Shown: positions 53,796 to 63,742, counted from the first letter of the stretch. The stretch is DNA of 64,000 nucleotides from JAUWKC01 sp035527845 (GCA_035527845.1 DATKZT010000070.1:42777-106776), one strand, 5' to 3'. The notes: generated by a model from the sequence alone, not told the origin. Made by a program: numbers and translations.

Positions 53796-55037
53796 ATGGC
53801 AATAATTGTGCAAAAGTATGGAGGCACTTCGGTAGCCGATGCGGAGAAGATACGACGGGCCGCCGGCCGGGCAATCAAAGCCGCAGCCAACGGCTACAAA
53901 GTCGTCGTGGTTGCTTCAGCTCGCGGCAAACAGACCGACCAGTTGATTGCCGACGCTCTCGAGTTGAATCCGAATCCACCCAAACGCGAGATGGACCAGT
54001 TGCTCAGTACCGGTGAGCAGCAGTCCGTGTCGCTTTTTGCAATGGCCCTCGACGCCTTGGGCTATGAGGCCATAAGCTTTACCGGCGGTCAGGTGCGGAT
54101 GATGACCGACAGCGACTATACCAAGGCGAGGATAAAGAGCATCGACGCCCAACGGATTCATAACGAACTCGACAAAGGCAAAATCGTAATTGTCGCCGGC
54201 TTCCAGGGCATAGACGAGAACGAGAACATTACAACGCTGGGCCGCGGTGGTTCCGACACCACCGCGGTCGCACTGGCCGCGGCATTGAACGCGGAAGTTT
54301 GCGAGATATATACGGATGTCGATGGAATCTATACCACCGACCCTCGAATATTCAAGAACGCCGCAAAGATAAACCAGATAAGCTTTGATGAAATGCTCGA
54401 GCTGGCCAGCCTCGGAGCCGGCGTCATTTACACGCGGGCCGTGGAAGTCGGCAAAAATCACGATGTCAAGATACACGTGCGAAGCAGTTTCGAAGAAAAA
54501 GACGGAACAATAATTACTCATGAGGTGCCACAGATGGAAGGCGTAGTGGTTTCAGGAGCAACCGTACAAAGGGACATGGCAAAGATAGGCCTTGTGGGCG
54601 TGGACAACAAGCCCGGCAACGCCGCAAAGATATTTTCTCGACTGGCCGGCGCCAAAGTGGTGGTCAACGACATCGTTCAAACCGAGGTCAGCAACGAAAA
54701 GGCAAACCTGTCCTTTAATATCCACATATCCGATTTGCCCGCGGCCAAGAAGGTGGCCGAGAACATTAAGGAGGAGGTGGGCTGCGAAAGCATCCTCATC
54801 AGAAACGATATAGCCGAGATCTCCGTGGTCGGAGTAGGCATGCGAAGCCATTATGGCGTGGCAGATACTATGTTCAGCGCTCTGGCCAAAGCCCAAGTGA
54901 ACATTGACTCAATCACAACCAGTGAAATCCGCATCAGTTGTATCGTCAATGAGGACCAGGCCGAGAAAGCGCTCGAGGCCGTGTGCACCGCCTTTGAGTT
55001 GGACAAGCCCGCTGCGCAGCGAGGTCAAAAGGATTAA
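53796..55037 (+). CDS. lysC: Aspartate kinase
   Basis: 413 residues from the ATG at 53796. It phosphorylates aspartate, the first step to lysine, threonine and methionine. IIVQKYGGTSVADAEKI is the kinase signature, LLSTGEQQSVSLFAMAL, ITTLGRGGSDTTAVALAAAL and EIYTDVDGIYTTDPRI complete the domain. Two ACT domains follow (MAKIGLVGVDNKPGNAAKIF; ISVVGVGMRSHYGVADTMF), implying feedback control. With hom and the ApgM-like gene it forms an aspartate-family operon. Confidence 0.95.
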   Translation: MAIIVQKYGGTSVADAEKIRRAAGRAIKAAANGYKVVVVASARGKQTDQLIADALELNPNPPKREMDQLLSTGEQQSVSLFAMALDALGYEAISFTGGQVRMMTDSDYTKARIKSIDAQRIHNELDKGKIVIVAGFQGIDENENITTLGRGGSDTTAVALAAALNAEVCEIYTDVDGIYTTDPRIFKNAAKINQISFDEMLELASLGAGVIYTRAVEVGKNHDVKIHVRSSFEEKDGTIITHEVPQMEGVVVSGATVQRDMAKIGLVGVDNKPGNAAKIFSRLAGAKVVVNDIVQTEVSNEKANLSFNIHISDLPAAKKVAENIKEEVGCESILIRNDIAEISVVGVGMRSHYGVADTMFSALAKAQVNIDSITTSEIRISCIVNEDQAEKALEAVCTAFELDKPAAQRGQKD

Positions 55038-55046
55038 ACCAATCGA

Positions 55047-55703
55047 TTGGCCAGGAAGAAAAAAACCATATACGCGATGAGCCGCCGGGGGCGAAACCTT
55101 GCGCTCGGCGTTGTTCTGTTGTCCGCCGCCCTTCTTGTCCTGCTTGACCGCAGCCCTCTGCGACATCAATGGCAGGCGCCCCACAAATCAGACAACCCTC
55201 CGCGAACCTGTGATAACGAGAAATACCACGACAAAATCTTCACCGTTGTTAATGTCGTTGACGGCGACACCATCGATATAGATCTCCCCGACGCAGAACA
55301 CGACCGAACAAGAATAAGACTTTTGGGAATCGACGCACCGGAGACCAGAAGTGAAAACCCGGTCGTGCGAGCTCAGGGCCGGGAGGCTGCGGAATTTGCA
55401 CGAAAGCTGTCGCTCGGAAAGCAGGTCACCGTGTACCTCGACGAAGGCAGCAACACCAGAGGCAAATACGGAAGACTGCTGGCTTATGTCAGGCTGCCTG
55501 ACGGCGGATTTCTCAACGAAGTTCTGCTTACCGAAGGCTATGCCTACGCCGACCTGCGGTTCCGCCACAGCCTTTACAATAAGTACAGGCAGTTGCAGGC
55601 CCTCGCACACAGCCGGAAAAAGGGATTATGGGAAAAGCCGACACGTGAACAACTGCCGCAATGGCTCCAGGAAAGAGAGCCGAACCTTCTCGCCAAAAAG
55701 TAA
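55047..55703 (+). CDS. Thermonuclease (SNase)-like secreted nuclease
   Basis: 218 residues from a TTG at 55047; an ATG at 55077 is an alternative. An N-terminal membrane/signal segment (LALGVVLLSAALLVLL) precedes a staphylococcal nuclease domain (about 60-200): VVNVVDGDTIDIDLPD, TRIRLLGIDAPETRS, GKYGRLLAYVRLPDG and NEVLLTEGYAYAD contain the expected Asp/Arg/Glu residues. It cleaves nucleic acid in the presence of calcium in characterised members. It begins 9 nt after lysC, so may be co-transcribed. Confidence 0.9.
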   Translation: MARKKKTIYAMSRRGRNLALGVVLLSAALLVLLDRSPLRHQWQAPHKSDNPPRTCDNEKYHDKIFTVVNVVDGDTIDIDLPDAEHDRTRIRLLGIDAPETRSENPVVRAQGREAAEFARKLSLGKQVTVYLDEGSNTRGKYGRLLAYVRLPDGGFLNEVLLTEGYAYADLRFRHSLYNKYRQLQALAHSRKKGLWEKPTREQLPQWLQEREPNLLAKK

Positions 55704-55735
55704 AACTCGCTGTCTATTTGAACTCGGCCGACACG

Positions 55736-56758
55736 ATGCCAAAAACGAAAATTATCGCCACATTAGGACCTGCAAGCGGCGGCTACACCGTGTTGCGTAA
55801 AATGTTCACTGCTGGGCTGGACGTCGTGAGGCTCAATTTCTCTCACGGCTCGCACCGCCAGCACCTGCAAAACATCGAGCTTGTCCGCAGACTAAACAAG
55901 AAGTACGGTCGGCGCATCAGCATAATGCAGGACCTCGAAGGCTTCCGAATCAGGGTCGGACGATTCGAAGGCGCAAAGACAAGGCTGCTGAAAGAACGTA
56001 CCGTCGTCTGGCTGACCAACGACCCGCAGGCAGACGGACCAAAGACTATCCCCTTTGACTATAAGGGTGATTTGAGCCGGATAAAGCCGAACCAACGCAT
56101 CTACATCGACGACGGCAACCTGGCCCTGCGAGTCAGGAGCACTTCCGCCAACAGTATTAAGGCGGAAGTCCTGCACGGAGGCGTGCTTAACGAAAGAAAG
56201 GGAATAAACATCCCCGGTGCGGACCTCGGATTCGAAGGGATGACCGCCAAGGACAAGAAGGACATCGAGTTCGGCCTGAAACACAAAGTCGATTATGTCG
56301 CGCTGTCTTTTGTGCGCGACCAAAACGACGTGCTCGAAGCGGCCGGCCTGATCAAGCCGCGATCGCCTCGCTGCCGAATCGTGGCCAAAATAGAGAGCGC
56401 ACAGGCCATACAGAATATAGACCGAATAATCGAGGCGGCTGACGGCATAATGATTGCCCGCGGCGATATGGGCGTCTGCATACCGATATATGAAGTTCCA
56501 ATTGTGCAGAAGCGCATAATCAAGAAGTGCAACGCAGCAAAGAAGTTCGTCATTACCGCGACGCAGATGCTCGAAAGCATGACCGAGCACGCACGGCCGA
56601 CGCGGGCGGAGGTGGCCGACGTCGCCAACGCGGTTATCGACGGCACGGACTTCGTGATGCTCTCGGCTGAAACCGCCGTCGGAAAATACCCCTTCGAATG
56701 CGTCCAGATGATGAACAACATAATCAAGTTCACCGAAAAGTCGATGCAGGGACCGTAG
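55736..56758 (+). CDS. Short pyruvate kinase-like protein lacking the C-terminal domain
   Basis: 340 residues from the ATG at 55736. Domains A and B of pyruvate kinase are clear: KTKIIATLGPASGGYTVLRK, DVVRLNFSHGSHRQHLQNIE, CRIVAKIESAQAIQNIDRII, DGIMIARGDMGVCIPIYEVP, KKFVITATQMLESMTEHARP and FVMLSAETAVGKYPFECVQM. Typical enzymes are about 470 residues and carry a regulatory C-terminal domain, absent here because the reading frame stops. Two usual positions differ: DLEGFRIRVG (Phe for Pro) and GDMGVC (Cys for Glu). It may be a divergent or incomplete pyruvate kinase paralogue. The frame itself is clean. Confidence 0.85.
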   Translation: MPKTKIIATLGPASGGYTVLRKMFTAGLDVVRLNFSHGSHRQHLQNIELVRRLNKKYGRRISIMQDLEGFRIRVGRFEGAKTRLLKERTVVWLTNDPQADGPKTIPFDYKGDLSRIKPNQRIYIDDGNLALRVRSTSANSIKAEVLHGGVLNERKGINIPGADLGFEGMTAKDKKDIEFGLKHKVDYVALSFVRDQNDVLEAAGLIKPRSPRCRIVAKIESAQAIQNIDRIIEAADGIMIARGDMGVCIPIYEVPIVQKRIIKKCNAAKKFVITATQMLESMTEHARPTRAEVADVANAVIDGTDFVMLSAETAVGKYPFECVQMMNNIIKFTEKSMQGP

Positions 56759-56888
56759 CCATACAGGATCGTCAAACGCACTTGCCATTTCTCTCCGTTC
56801 TTGTCCCACCCAATTGATCTCGGCACCGAATCTGCTATGATAGTTCCTTGCTTCGTGTCTTCGCCGTTGACAGAAGAAGGAGATAGAA

Positions 56889-58402
56889 ACGAACAAAGCA
56901 GTTTCAACAGCATTGGTTTTCGCAATCGCCCTAACCGCCGGCGCTCAGCAGCTTGCCTTTCCGGGTGCTGAGGTCGCGGCCGGTATGCTCAAGGCGGCCG
57001 AGGCGGCGACGTGTATCACGTGACCAACCTGAACGATTCGGGGTCCGGCTCGCTGCGGTACGGTATCCAAAACACCCCGCCGGAGGGACGAACCATTGTA
57101 TTTGATATCTCCGGCAACATAGAGCTGACCTCGACTCTTAAGGTCGAGAAAAACAAAATCACAATTGCAGGTCAGACGGCGCCAGCCGGGGGAATCTGCG
57201 TCAGGGACGGCCGCACCAATATCAACGCGGATGATATTATCATTCGGCACCTTCGTTTTAGACCCAGTGAGTCGGGCGGCGACGGCGATGCCCTGCATCT
57301 TGGCGGTGGAAATAGTATCATGATTGACCACTGCTCCGCTTCGTGGGCCTCTGATGAGGTGCTCAGCGCCAAGGACCTTATCCAGAACCTCACAGTTCAG
57401 TGGACCTATATATACGAGGGTCTTAACCTGTCGTTTCATTACGAAGACGGTGTGCTTCTGGAGCACTCTATGGGCTCACTGCTCTCAACGACTATCAACA
57501 ATGCTGTCTTCAGCTTTCATCACAACCTTTATGCACACAACAGGACCCGCAATCCCAAACCCACCGCCGGTGAGCCCAATATCACGCTGCAGTTTGACTT
57601 CCGCAATAATGTTGTCTATGACTGGGGCAACAAGGCCGGATACAGCAGCGATGACCCGCTCCATCCGCTGCAGATGAATTATGTTGCCAATTATCTGGTC
57701 GCAGGGCCATCAACAAAAGACAATAAGTGCTACGAAGCCTTTGATGGAATGACGCCCACCGCACAGATATATCAATCAGGCAATAGAATCGATGGAAACC
57801 GCAACGGGCAGCACGATGGCGCCGACACCGGCTGGGCAATGTTCAGCGGGCCGTACACACAGGCCTTCGACCCCTTCCCGCTGCCGGCGGTAACTACCGA
57901 CGCCGCCGACGCTGCCTACGAAAAGGTGCTCGCCGAAGGCGGGGCTGTATGGTGGAACCGGGATGCCGCAGACGCCCGAGTTGCCAGTGATGTTGTGAAT
58001 GAGACAGGCTCTATAATCGACTGGCCAGAGGAGGTCGGCGGCTGGCCTGCGCTGAACACGTACAATGTGCTCATGGACACCGACGCCGACGGAATGCCGG
58101 ACAACTGGGAACTCGTAAAAGGCTTGGATCCGAACGATCCAGATGACAGAAACGGAGATCGTGACGGCGATGGTTACACAAATCTCGAAGAATATCTCAA
58201 TGAGCTTTGCTGCCAGGTCAAGGGCGACTTTGACCACAATGGCGACGTCAACTGGAACGACCTTCGGACTTTTGTGGGGACATGGCTGAACGGCTGCAGC
58301 AGTTCGCAATGGTGTAATAACTGTGACATTGACCGCAGCGGCAGAGTGGACTTGCGCGATTTTGCCCTTGTGGCCAACAGTTGGGTTGAAAACGTGCCTT
58401 GA
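56889..58402 (+). pseudogene. Pectate-lyase-like polysaccharide lyase, probably frameshifted and start-damaged
   Basis: A secreted pectate lyase-like gene with two faults. An AAGGAG site (56877-56882) is followed at 56889 by ACG where ATG is expected, opening a signal peptide (NKAVSTALVFAIALTAGAQQ) and the lyase start LAFPGAE. At about 56972 one base is missing; adding a G in GAGG restores GRYAQGGRGGDVYHVTNLND, the typical beginning of these enzymes. From 57011 to 58402 the frame is open: INADDIIIRHLRFRPSESGG, SIMIDHCSASWASDEVLSAK, SFHHNLYAHNRTRNPK. The C-terminus bears two dockerin-like repeats (DFDHNGDVNWNDLRTFVGTW, CDIDRSGRVDLRDFALVANS). Sequencing error cannot be excluded. Confidence 0.82.
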
Positions 58403-58426
58403 CCCCCACGTCGGCAGAAACAACTT

Positions 58427-59797
58427 CTACAGGTTGTATTCCTTGATTTTTCGGTAGAGAGTTCTTTCGCCGATGCCGAGGATTTTAGCGGCCTGCTCAC
58501 GGTTGCCTTGTGTCCTTGCGAGGGTGTCGACGATGGCCTGCTTTTCCAATTCATCCAATGGGACTCCGGCCAAGCCGCCGGGGACTCGGCTGCCTGCGGC
58601 CAACTGGCGGAGCTGATGTATTTCCGGGGGGATGTCCTGCACGTCCAGCTCCCTGCGGTCGCACATAACGACCATTGTGCGGATGGTGTTTCGAAGCTGG
58701 CGGATGTTACCCGGCCATTCGTAATTGCAGAGAATGGCCAGGGCCGAATCGGTTATGCCGGCGACCTCGGCGCCGGTTTCGGCTGCGGCCTCTTTCAGAA
58801 AGTAGTCGACAAGGTCGGGAATATCCTGCGGCCTGTCACGCAGGGCAGGAAGAGAAATGCTCACGCCTTTGATTCTGAAATACAGGTCCTGTCTGAACTT
58901 ATTTTGTTCTATAAGCTTGGTCAAATCGTGGTTGGTGGCACTGATAACCCGAACATCCACCTTAACGCCTTTATGAGAGCCGACGGGCATGACAACACCA
59001 TCTTCGAGCACCCGCAGCAGCTTGGCCTGCATATTGAGGGGCATGTCGCCGATTTCATCTAACAGCAATGTCCCTTTGTCGGCCACTTCGAACAATCCCT
59101 TCCTGTCGCTGGTAGCGCCCGTAAAGGCCCCTTTGACGTGGCCGAACAGCTCACTTTCGAGCAGCGTTTCGGTCAGGCCCGCACAATTAACCGGCCTGAA
59201 GGGCTTGTCGCGGCGCGGCGAGTTCCTGTGAATCGCCTTAGCCAACAGCTCCTTTCCCGTTCCGGACTGCCCTTCTATCAGGACCGATATGTTCGTCGGC
59301 GCCACGCGGCGCAGGACCTCAAATATCCCCTGCACGGCCGGGCTTTTGCCCCACACCCCCTCAAATTCGAAACCGCTTCCGTCCGCCCAGCTCTTCTGCG
59401 GTCCGCTGCGAAGAGCTCTTGCAGCCTTGCGGCCGGCCTGCTCCACCAGCGTTCGAAGCTGGTCCACGTCAATAGGCTTCACAAGATAATCATACGCGCC
59501 GCGCCTGATTGCTTCCTTGCAGGTTTCGATTGTCCCGTATGCCGTTATAAGAATAACCTGCGTTTGCTCGTCGTGCTTCCTCGCCTCCGACAGAATGTCC
59601 AACCCGTCAATGTCGCCGTCGAGCTTCAAATCCGTAACGACAATATCCACTTTTTGATTACGCACAATTTCCAGAGCGTCTTTGCCGCTGTAGACGGTAA
59701 TCGCTTTGGCGCACAGCTTTTCAAGCGCCTCGGCTATACCGTCCGCATGGTCGCGCTCATCGTCAACCACCAGGATTATGATTCCCTTTTCTTCCAC
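58427..59797 (-). CDS. Sigma-54-dependent NtrC-type response regulator
   Basis: 456 residues. REC domain (1-125) with ILVVDDERDHADGIAEAL, phosphoacceptor Asp in DIVVTDLKLDGDIDG and ILITAYG; AAA+ domain with Walker A EGQSGTGKELLAKAIH, the sigma-54 contact GAFTGA, and Walker B GTLLLDEIGDMPL; a C-terminal Fis-type helix-turn-helix (NREQAAKILGIGERTLYRKI). It activates sigma-54 promoters when phosphorylated by a partner kinase, very likely the gene 9 nt upstream. Target genes are not evident. Confidence 0.95.
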   Translation of the reverse strand: MEEKGIIILVVDDERDHADGIAEALEKLCAKAITVYSGKDALEIVRNQKVDIVVTDLKLDGDIDGLDILSEARKHDEQTQVILITAYGTIETCKEAIRRGAYDYLVKPIDVDQLRTLVEQAGRKAARALRSGPQKSWADGSGFEFEGVWGKSPAVQGIFEVLRRVAPTNISVLIEGQSGTGKELLAKAIHRNSPRRDKPFRPVNCAGLTETLLESELFGHVKGAFTGATSDRKGLFEVADKGTLLLDEIGDMPLNMQAKLLRVLEDGVVMPVGSHKGVKVDVRVISATNHDLTKLIEQNKFRQDLYFRIKGVSISLPALRDRPQDIPDLVDYFLKEAAAETGAEVAGITDSALAILCNYEWPGNIRQLRNTIRTMVVMCDRRELDVQDIPPEIHQLRQLAAGSRVPGGLAGVPLDELEKQAIVDTLARTQGNREQAAKILGIGERTLYRKIKEYNL

Positions 59798-59806
59798 ACC
59801 GACAGC

Positions 59807-60670
59807 TCATTCATTATGCATTGGTAATCTGATCGTGAACGATGTCCCTTTTCCGAGCTCGCTCTCAACAGAGATTGTACCCTTGTGGGCATCCACAATT
59901 TTCTTCGCCGTGGGCAATCCGAATCCCGTGCCATCCGGCCGAGAGGAATGATAAGCATCGAAAATATGAGGCAGCCTTTCGCCTGCGATGCCGGCGCCGG
60001 TATCGCTGACTCGTATGACAGCGGCCCCCTCATGTCGGTCGGTCCGTATCATCAGCTCTCCCCCGGCGCTCATGGCGTGCTGGGCGTTAATGAACAGGTT
60101 CAATATCACCTGCTTTAACATATCCGCATCGACTTTGCAGAACAGCGGCTCAGGATGCAGGCCCTGTCGGAGAGTTATCGAGTGACTGAGCGTCTGCGGC
60201 GAATAGAAGTCAACCATGTCACTAACCAGCTCATTGATGTCAACGCGCGACCTGTTCAACTCGGTCCTGCCGACGTAGCGGAGAAAGCCTTCGAGAATCT
60301 GCTCAAGCCTGTCTGTTTCTTTTTGAATGACGGCTATTTTTCGCAGCGCTCTTGTGACCGTGTGGCCGCCGGCGTCCGGGCTCGCCTGGCCGCATTCGGC
60401 CCTGCGCATACCCTCCAGGTCCTCACCGATGAGCTTCAGATTGACCTTGACGGTGGAAAGAGGGTTCTTGAGCTCGTGGGCGAGGCCGCCGGTCAGCTTG
60501 GCGATCTCTTCAAGCTGCTTGAGATGCTCGTTGGGGTGTGGGTGCAGCTCCTGCGCCGGGGCCACTTGGGAACCTGCACCGCCGCGGCGCGACCTGGCGC
60601 GTAATAACAATACCAGAGGCGGCAAAAGAATCAACGCAGCAATAAAGAAACCTGCCACAAACTGCTGCAC
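59807..60670 (-). CDS. Short membrane-anchored sensor histidine kinase
   Basis: 287 residues. One N-terminal transmembrane segment (FVAGFFIAALILLPPLVLLL), no recognisable periplasmic sensor. HisKA with the phosphoacceptor in LTGGLAHELKNPLSTVKVNL, N-box LNLFINAQHAMSAGG, G-boxes VSDTGAGIAGERLPH and GTGFGLPTAKKIVDAHKGTI. The lack of an external domain suggests it senses through the membrane or a partner. It forms a two-component pair with the response regulator directly downstream. Confidence 0.93.
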   Translation of the reverse strand: MQQFVAGFFIAALILLPPLVLLLRARSRRGGAGSQVAPAQELHPHPNEHLKQLEEIAKLTGGLAHELKNPLSTVKVNLKLIGEDLEGMRRAECGQASPDAGGHTVTRALRKIAVIQKETDRLEQILEGFLRYVGRTELNRSRVDINELVSDMVDFYSPQTLSHSITLRQGLHPEPLFCKVDADMLKQVILNLFINAQHAMSAGGELMIRTDRHEGAAVIRVSDTGAGIAGERLPHIFDAYHSSRPDGTGFGLPTAKKIVDAHKGTISVESELGKGTSFTIRLPMHNE

Positions 60671-60782
60671 TTATTTTCTCCCTGTAACTTTAGTTTTGCC
60701 GACGTGTATACTGCCGAATGTTCCGGCGCCGGCGTGCTCGTGCCCGGAAGGTGATGGCTTGCCCGGCGCTCGGTCAATAAGG

Positions 60783-62948
60783 TCACTTGCTGGTGGCAGC
60801 TTTTTCCTCCTTGCTCATCTCGGCAAGTGCGGCCCGGCGAGAAAGCTTGAATCTGCCCTGGTCATCGATCAAGAGGAGTTTTACAGGTATCACGTCCCCG
60901 ACTTTGCAGACATCTTCCACGTTCTTGACATATCCTTCGCTCAATTCGCTGATATGGCAGAGTCCCTCCACGCCTGGCGTGATTTCGACAAACACGCCGA
61001 AATCCTTTGCTGAGACGACTCTTGACTGCTTGTAAATCCTGCCCACTACCGGCGGCTGGGTAATCGATTCTATGAGATCCCTGGCCTCGAAGTGACCGTT
61101 GCCGCCCACACAGCTTATATAGATGGTGCCGTCCTCTTCCACCTCAATTTTCGTGCTGGTCTGCTCCTGAATACTCTTAATGACTCTGCCGCCAGGGCCT
61201 ATTACCTTGCCAATCAGCTCAGGATCGATTTCGATACTTATGAGCTTGGGTGCATACTTGCTCAACTCGGAGCGCGGCTTGCTGATCGCCTCGCCCATGA
61301 TTTCGAGAATCTTCAGTCGCGCCGTCTTTGCCCGCTCCAGCGCCTCGACCATAATGTTGTGGTCCAGGCCTTCAGCCTTTATGTCGAGTTGTACGGCCGT
61401 AATACCGTCCACGGTGCCGGCCACTTTGAAATCCATTTCACCGAAATGGTCTTCTTCGCCTATGATATCGGTAAGAAGCTCATAGCGTCCGTCCTCACCG
61501 CTAATCATTCCGATGGATATGCCGGCAACCGCCTTTGTAATCGGAACCCCCGCATCCATAAGAGCCAGCGACCCGCCGCAAACAGACGCCATCGAGCTGG
61601 AGCCGTTTGACTCGGTGATGTCTGAGATGACCCTCACGGTATAGGCAAATTCGTCTTCGGGCGGCCTTACAGCCTGTAAGGCCCGCTCCGCCAGAGCCCC
61701 GTGCCCAATTTCCCTCCGTCCCGGTCCCCGAATCGGCTTCACCTCGCCTACAGAGAATGGCGGGAAATTATAGTGAAGCGTAAAGTTCTGCGTATACTCA
61801 TCCAACAAGCCGTCTATAATCTGCGCGTCCCTGATCGTGCCGAGGGTAACCGTCACCAGCGATTGTGTCTCTCCTCGCGTGAAGAGGGCCGAGCCGTGTG
61901 TTCTGGGCAGAAGTCCCACCTCACACGAGATTTGGCGGACCTCATCGAAGGCCCTGCCGTCGGGCCTCCTGCCGTCCAAAAGGATTTTCCGAACGACGTC
62001 GCCCTCAATCTTGGCAAAGACTCGCTTGACCATAGCCTTGTCACACTCTGAACGAGCGCCGTTCTGCGAAGCTCCCGACACTTGCGATGGCGTCTCGCCG
62101 CCGCAGTATTCGGCAATAACCTTCTCAAACAGCTCCTTTGCAGCAATACTGCGCTCGCGTTTGACGCGTATTTGCTTAATCTCATAAAGCTTATCCGCAA
62201 TTTGGGAATTAATGCGCTCATAAAGCTCCCGGTTAATTTCGACCGGCTCAAAAGGCTCCTTCTCGACCCCGGCCTTTTCCCGCAGCTCCTCAATCATTTC
62301 ACATACCCTCCCAACGGTCTGATGGGCCGCGGCCACCGCCTCTGCGATAACCTCCTCGGATAGCTCCTTGGCGCCGATTTCTATCATATTCATCGACTCT
62401 TTTCGGCCGCTCAGAAGCAGGTTCAGGTCGCCGTCATCGATCTGTTTGTACGTGGGGTTTACGACGAACTGCCCATCCACTCTGCCAAGGCGGCAGGCGG
62501 CAATAGGGCCGAGGAAAGGAATCCTGCTCAGCGTAAGTGCGGCGCTGGCGCCGACCATCGCCAGAATATCAGGGTCGTTTTCGCCATCCGCACTCAAGAC
62601 GTCGGCCATAATCTGCACTTCCTGAATGTAACCCTCCGGAAACAAAGGCCGAATGGGCCTGTCAATCATCCTTGCAGTGAGAATCTCCTTTGTACTCGGC
62701 CTGCCTTCACGCTTGATAAAACCGCCCGGAAACTTGCCTGCCGCACTATGCTTCTCGCGGTAATCCACGCTCAAGGGGAAAAAGTCAATCTCCTCGCTCC
62801 TGGGCGGGCCCGTTACGGCCGCCACCAGAACAACGGTCTCTCCATACTGCAGAACAACGGCCCCATCCGCCTGCTTGCCGATCCTCCCCGTTTCAATGGA
62901 CAAAATTCTACCCCCGATTTCTCGCTCTACCCTAAATACATCAAACAT
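60783..62948 (-). CDS. pnp: Polynucleotide phosphorylase
   Basis: 721 residues. A 3'-5' phosphorolytic exoribonuclease. Two RNase PH domains (GRIGKQADGAVVLQYGETVV; GSALFTRGETQSLVTVTLGT, and EVKPIRGPGRREIGHGALAE, GSSSMASVCGGSLALMDAGV), a KH domain (IGKVIGPGGRVIKSIQEQTS) and an S1 RNA-binding domain (GRIYKQSRVVSAKDFGVFVE) are in the standard order. Full length for the family. It follows rpsO on the same strand, the common bacterial arrangement. Confidence 0.95.
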   Translation of the reverse strand: MFDVFRVEREIGGRILSIETGRIGKQADGAVVLQYGETVVLVAAVTGPPRSEEIDFFPLSVDYREKHSAAGKFPGGFIKREGRPSTKEILTARMIDRPIRPLFPEGYIQEVQIMADVLSADGENDPDILAMVGASAALTLSRIPFLGPIAACRLGRVDGQFVVNPTYKQIDDGDLNLLLSGRKESMNMIEIGAKELSEEVIAEAVAAAHQTVGRVCEMIEELREKAGVEKEPFEPVEINRELYERINSQIADKLYEIKQIRVKRERSIAAKELFEKVIAEYCGGETPSQVSGASQNGARSECDKAMVKRVFAKIEGDVVRKILLDGRRPDGRAFDEVRQISCEVGLLPRTHGSALFTRGETQSLVTVTLGTIRDAQIIDGLLDEYTQNFTLHYNFPPFSVGEVKPIRGPGRREIGHGALAERALQAVRPPEDEFAYTVRVISDITESNGSSSMASVCGGSLALMDAGVPITKAVAGISIGMISGEDGRYELLTDIIGEEDHFGEMDFKVAGTVDGITAVQLDIKAEGLDHNIMVEALERAKTARLKILEIMGEAISKPRSELSKYAPKLISIEIDPELIGKVIGPGGRVIKSIQEQTSTKIEVEEDGTIYISCVGGNGHFEARDLIESITQPPVVGRIYKQSRVVSAKDFGVFVEITPGVEGLCHISELSEGYVKNVEDVCKVGDVIPVKLLLIDDQGRFKLSRRAALAEMSKEEKAATSK

Positions 62949-63027
62949 AAAACTTCCTCATCAAATAGCCAATTCCGAATCGACCCTCAAGAGAACAGGG
63001 GTCGCAACTTGAAAACAAGAAATGCGT

Positions 63028-63294
63028 CTACTTTCTCAAACCCAGCTGGGATATAATCTTACGGTATCGCTTGACGTCCACCTTGCTCACGTATTTGAGC
63101 AATGCCGACCTTGTGCCGACCATTTTCAAGAGGCCTCGCCTCGAGGCGTGGTCTTTGGGATGAACCTTGAGGTGTTCGGTGAGTTCGTCAACCTTCTTCG
63201 TCAGAAGTGCAATCTGAACCTCGGGCGAACCGGTATCGCCCTCGTGAGTCTCGAAATCGTTAATAATTTTCTGTTTTTCTGGCTTCGTGAGCAT
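63028..63294 (-). CDS. rpsO: 30S ribosomal protein S15
   Basis: 88 residues. KQKIINDFETHEGDTGSPEV, QIALLTKKVDELTEHLKVHP, KDHASRRGLLKMVGTRSALL and VDVKRYRKIISQLGLRK match S15 throughout. It binds 16S rRNA in the small subunit. It precedes pnp by 79 nt, as in many bacteria. Confidence 0.97.
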   Translation of the reverse strand: MLTKPEKQKIINDFETHEGDTGSPEVQIALLTKKVDELTEHLKVHPKDHASRRGLLKMVGTRSALLKYVSKVDVKRYRKIISQLGLRK

Positions 63295-63742
63295 CTTTCC
63301 AAAAAATCCTTTCCTGCATTAGTTCTACCGGCCAAACCCGGCTAACCTAATCAAACCTTTACAATACAAACGACTGAGTATATCGCCCCATTATCCCCTT
63401 TGCAAACCTTTTTTGCAGAAAAGAAATGGCAAAAATCAGGGAGCCGAGGGGGCAACAAAACAAGGGCAGATAGTGGTTCTCTGTGGGCGCGGCCCTACTT
63501 ACCGGCAATTGTCCGCTATAAGCGGCCTGCCGGCGTCCTCACTCAATTCCGATACTCCTGCGCATGATAATCACAAAGCCAAAGATAATGCCCCTACGGC
63601 GTCAGTATCTGCTTCAACCCGCCCCAATCATGTGCCGCATCCACCTCATCCAACAACCTCCGCCTCTCCCCGCGTCTTGCTTGAAAAAGCAACCAGCGGG
63701 GGCCCCCCATTTCGCCCCCTTCCCCCGCTGAAGCCAAGCGTA

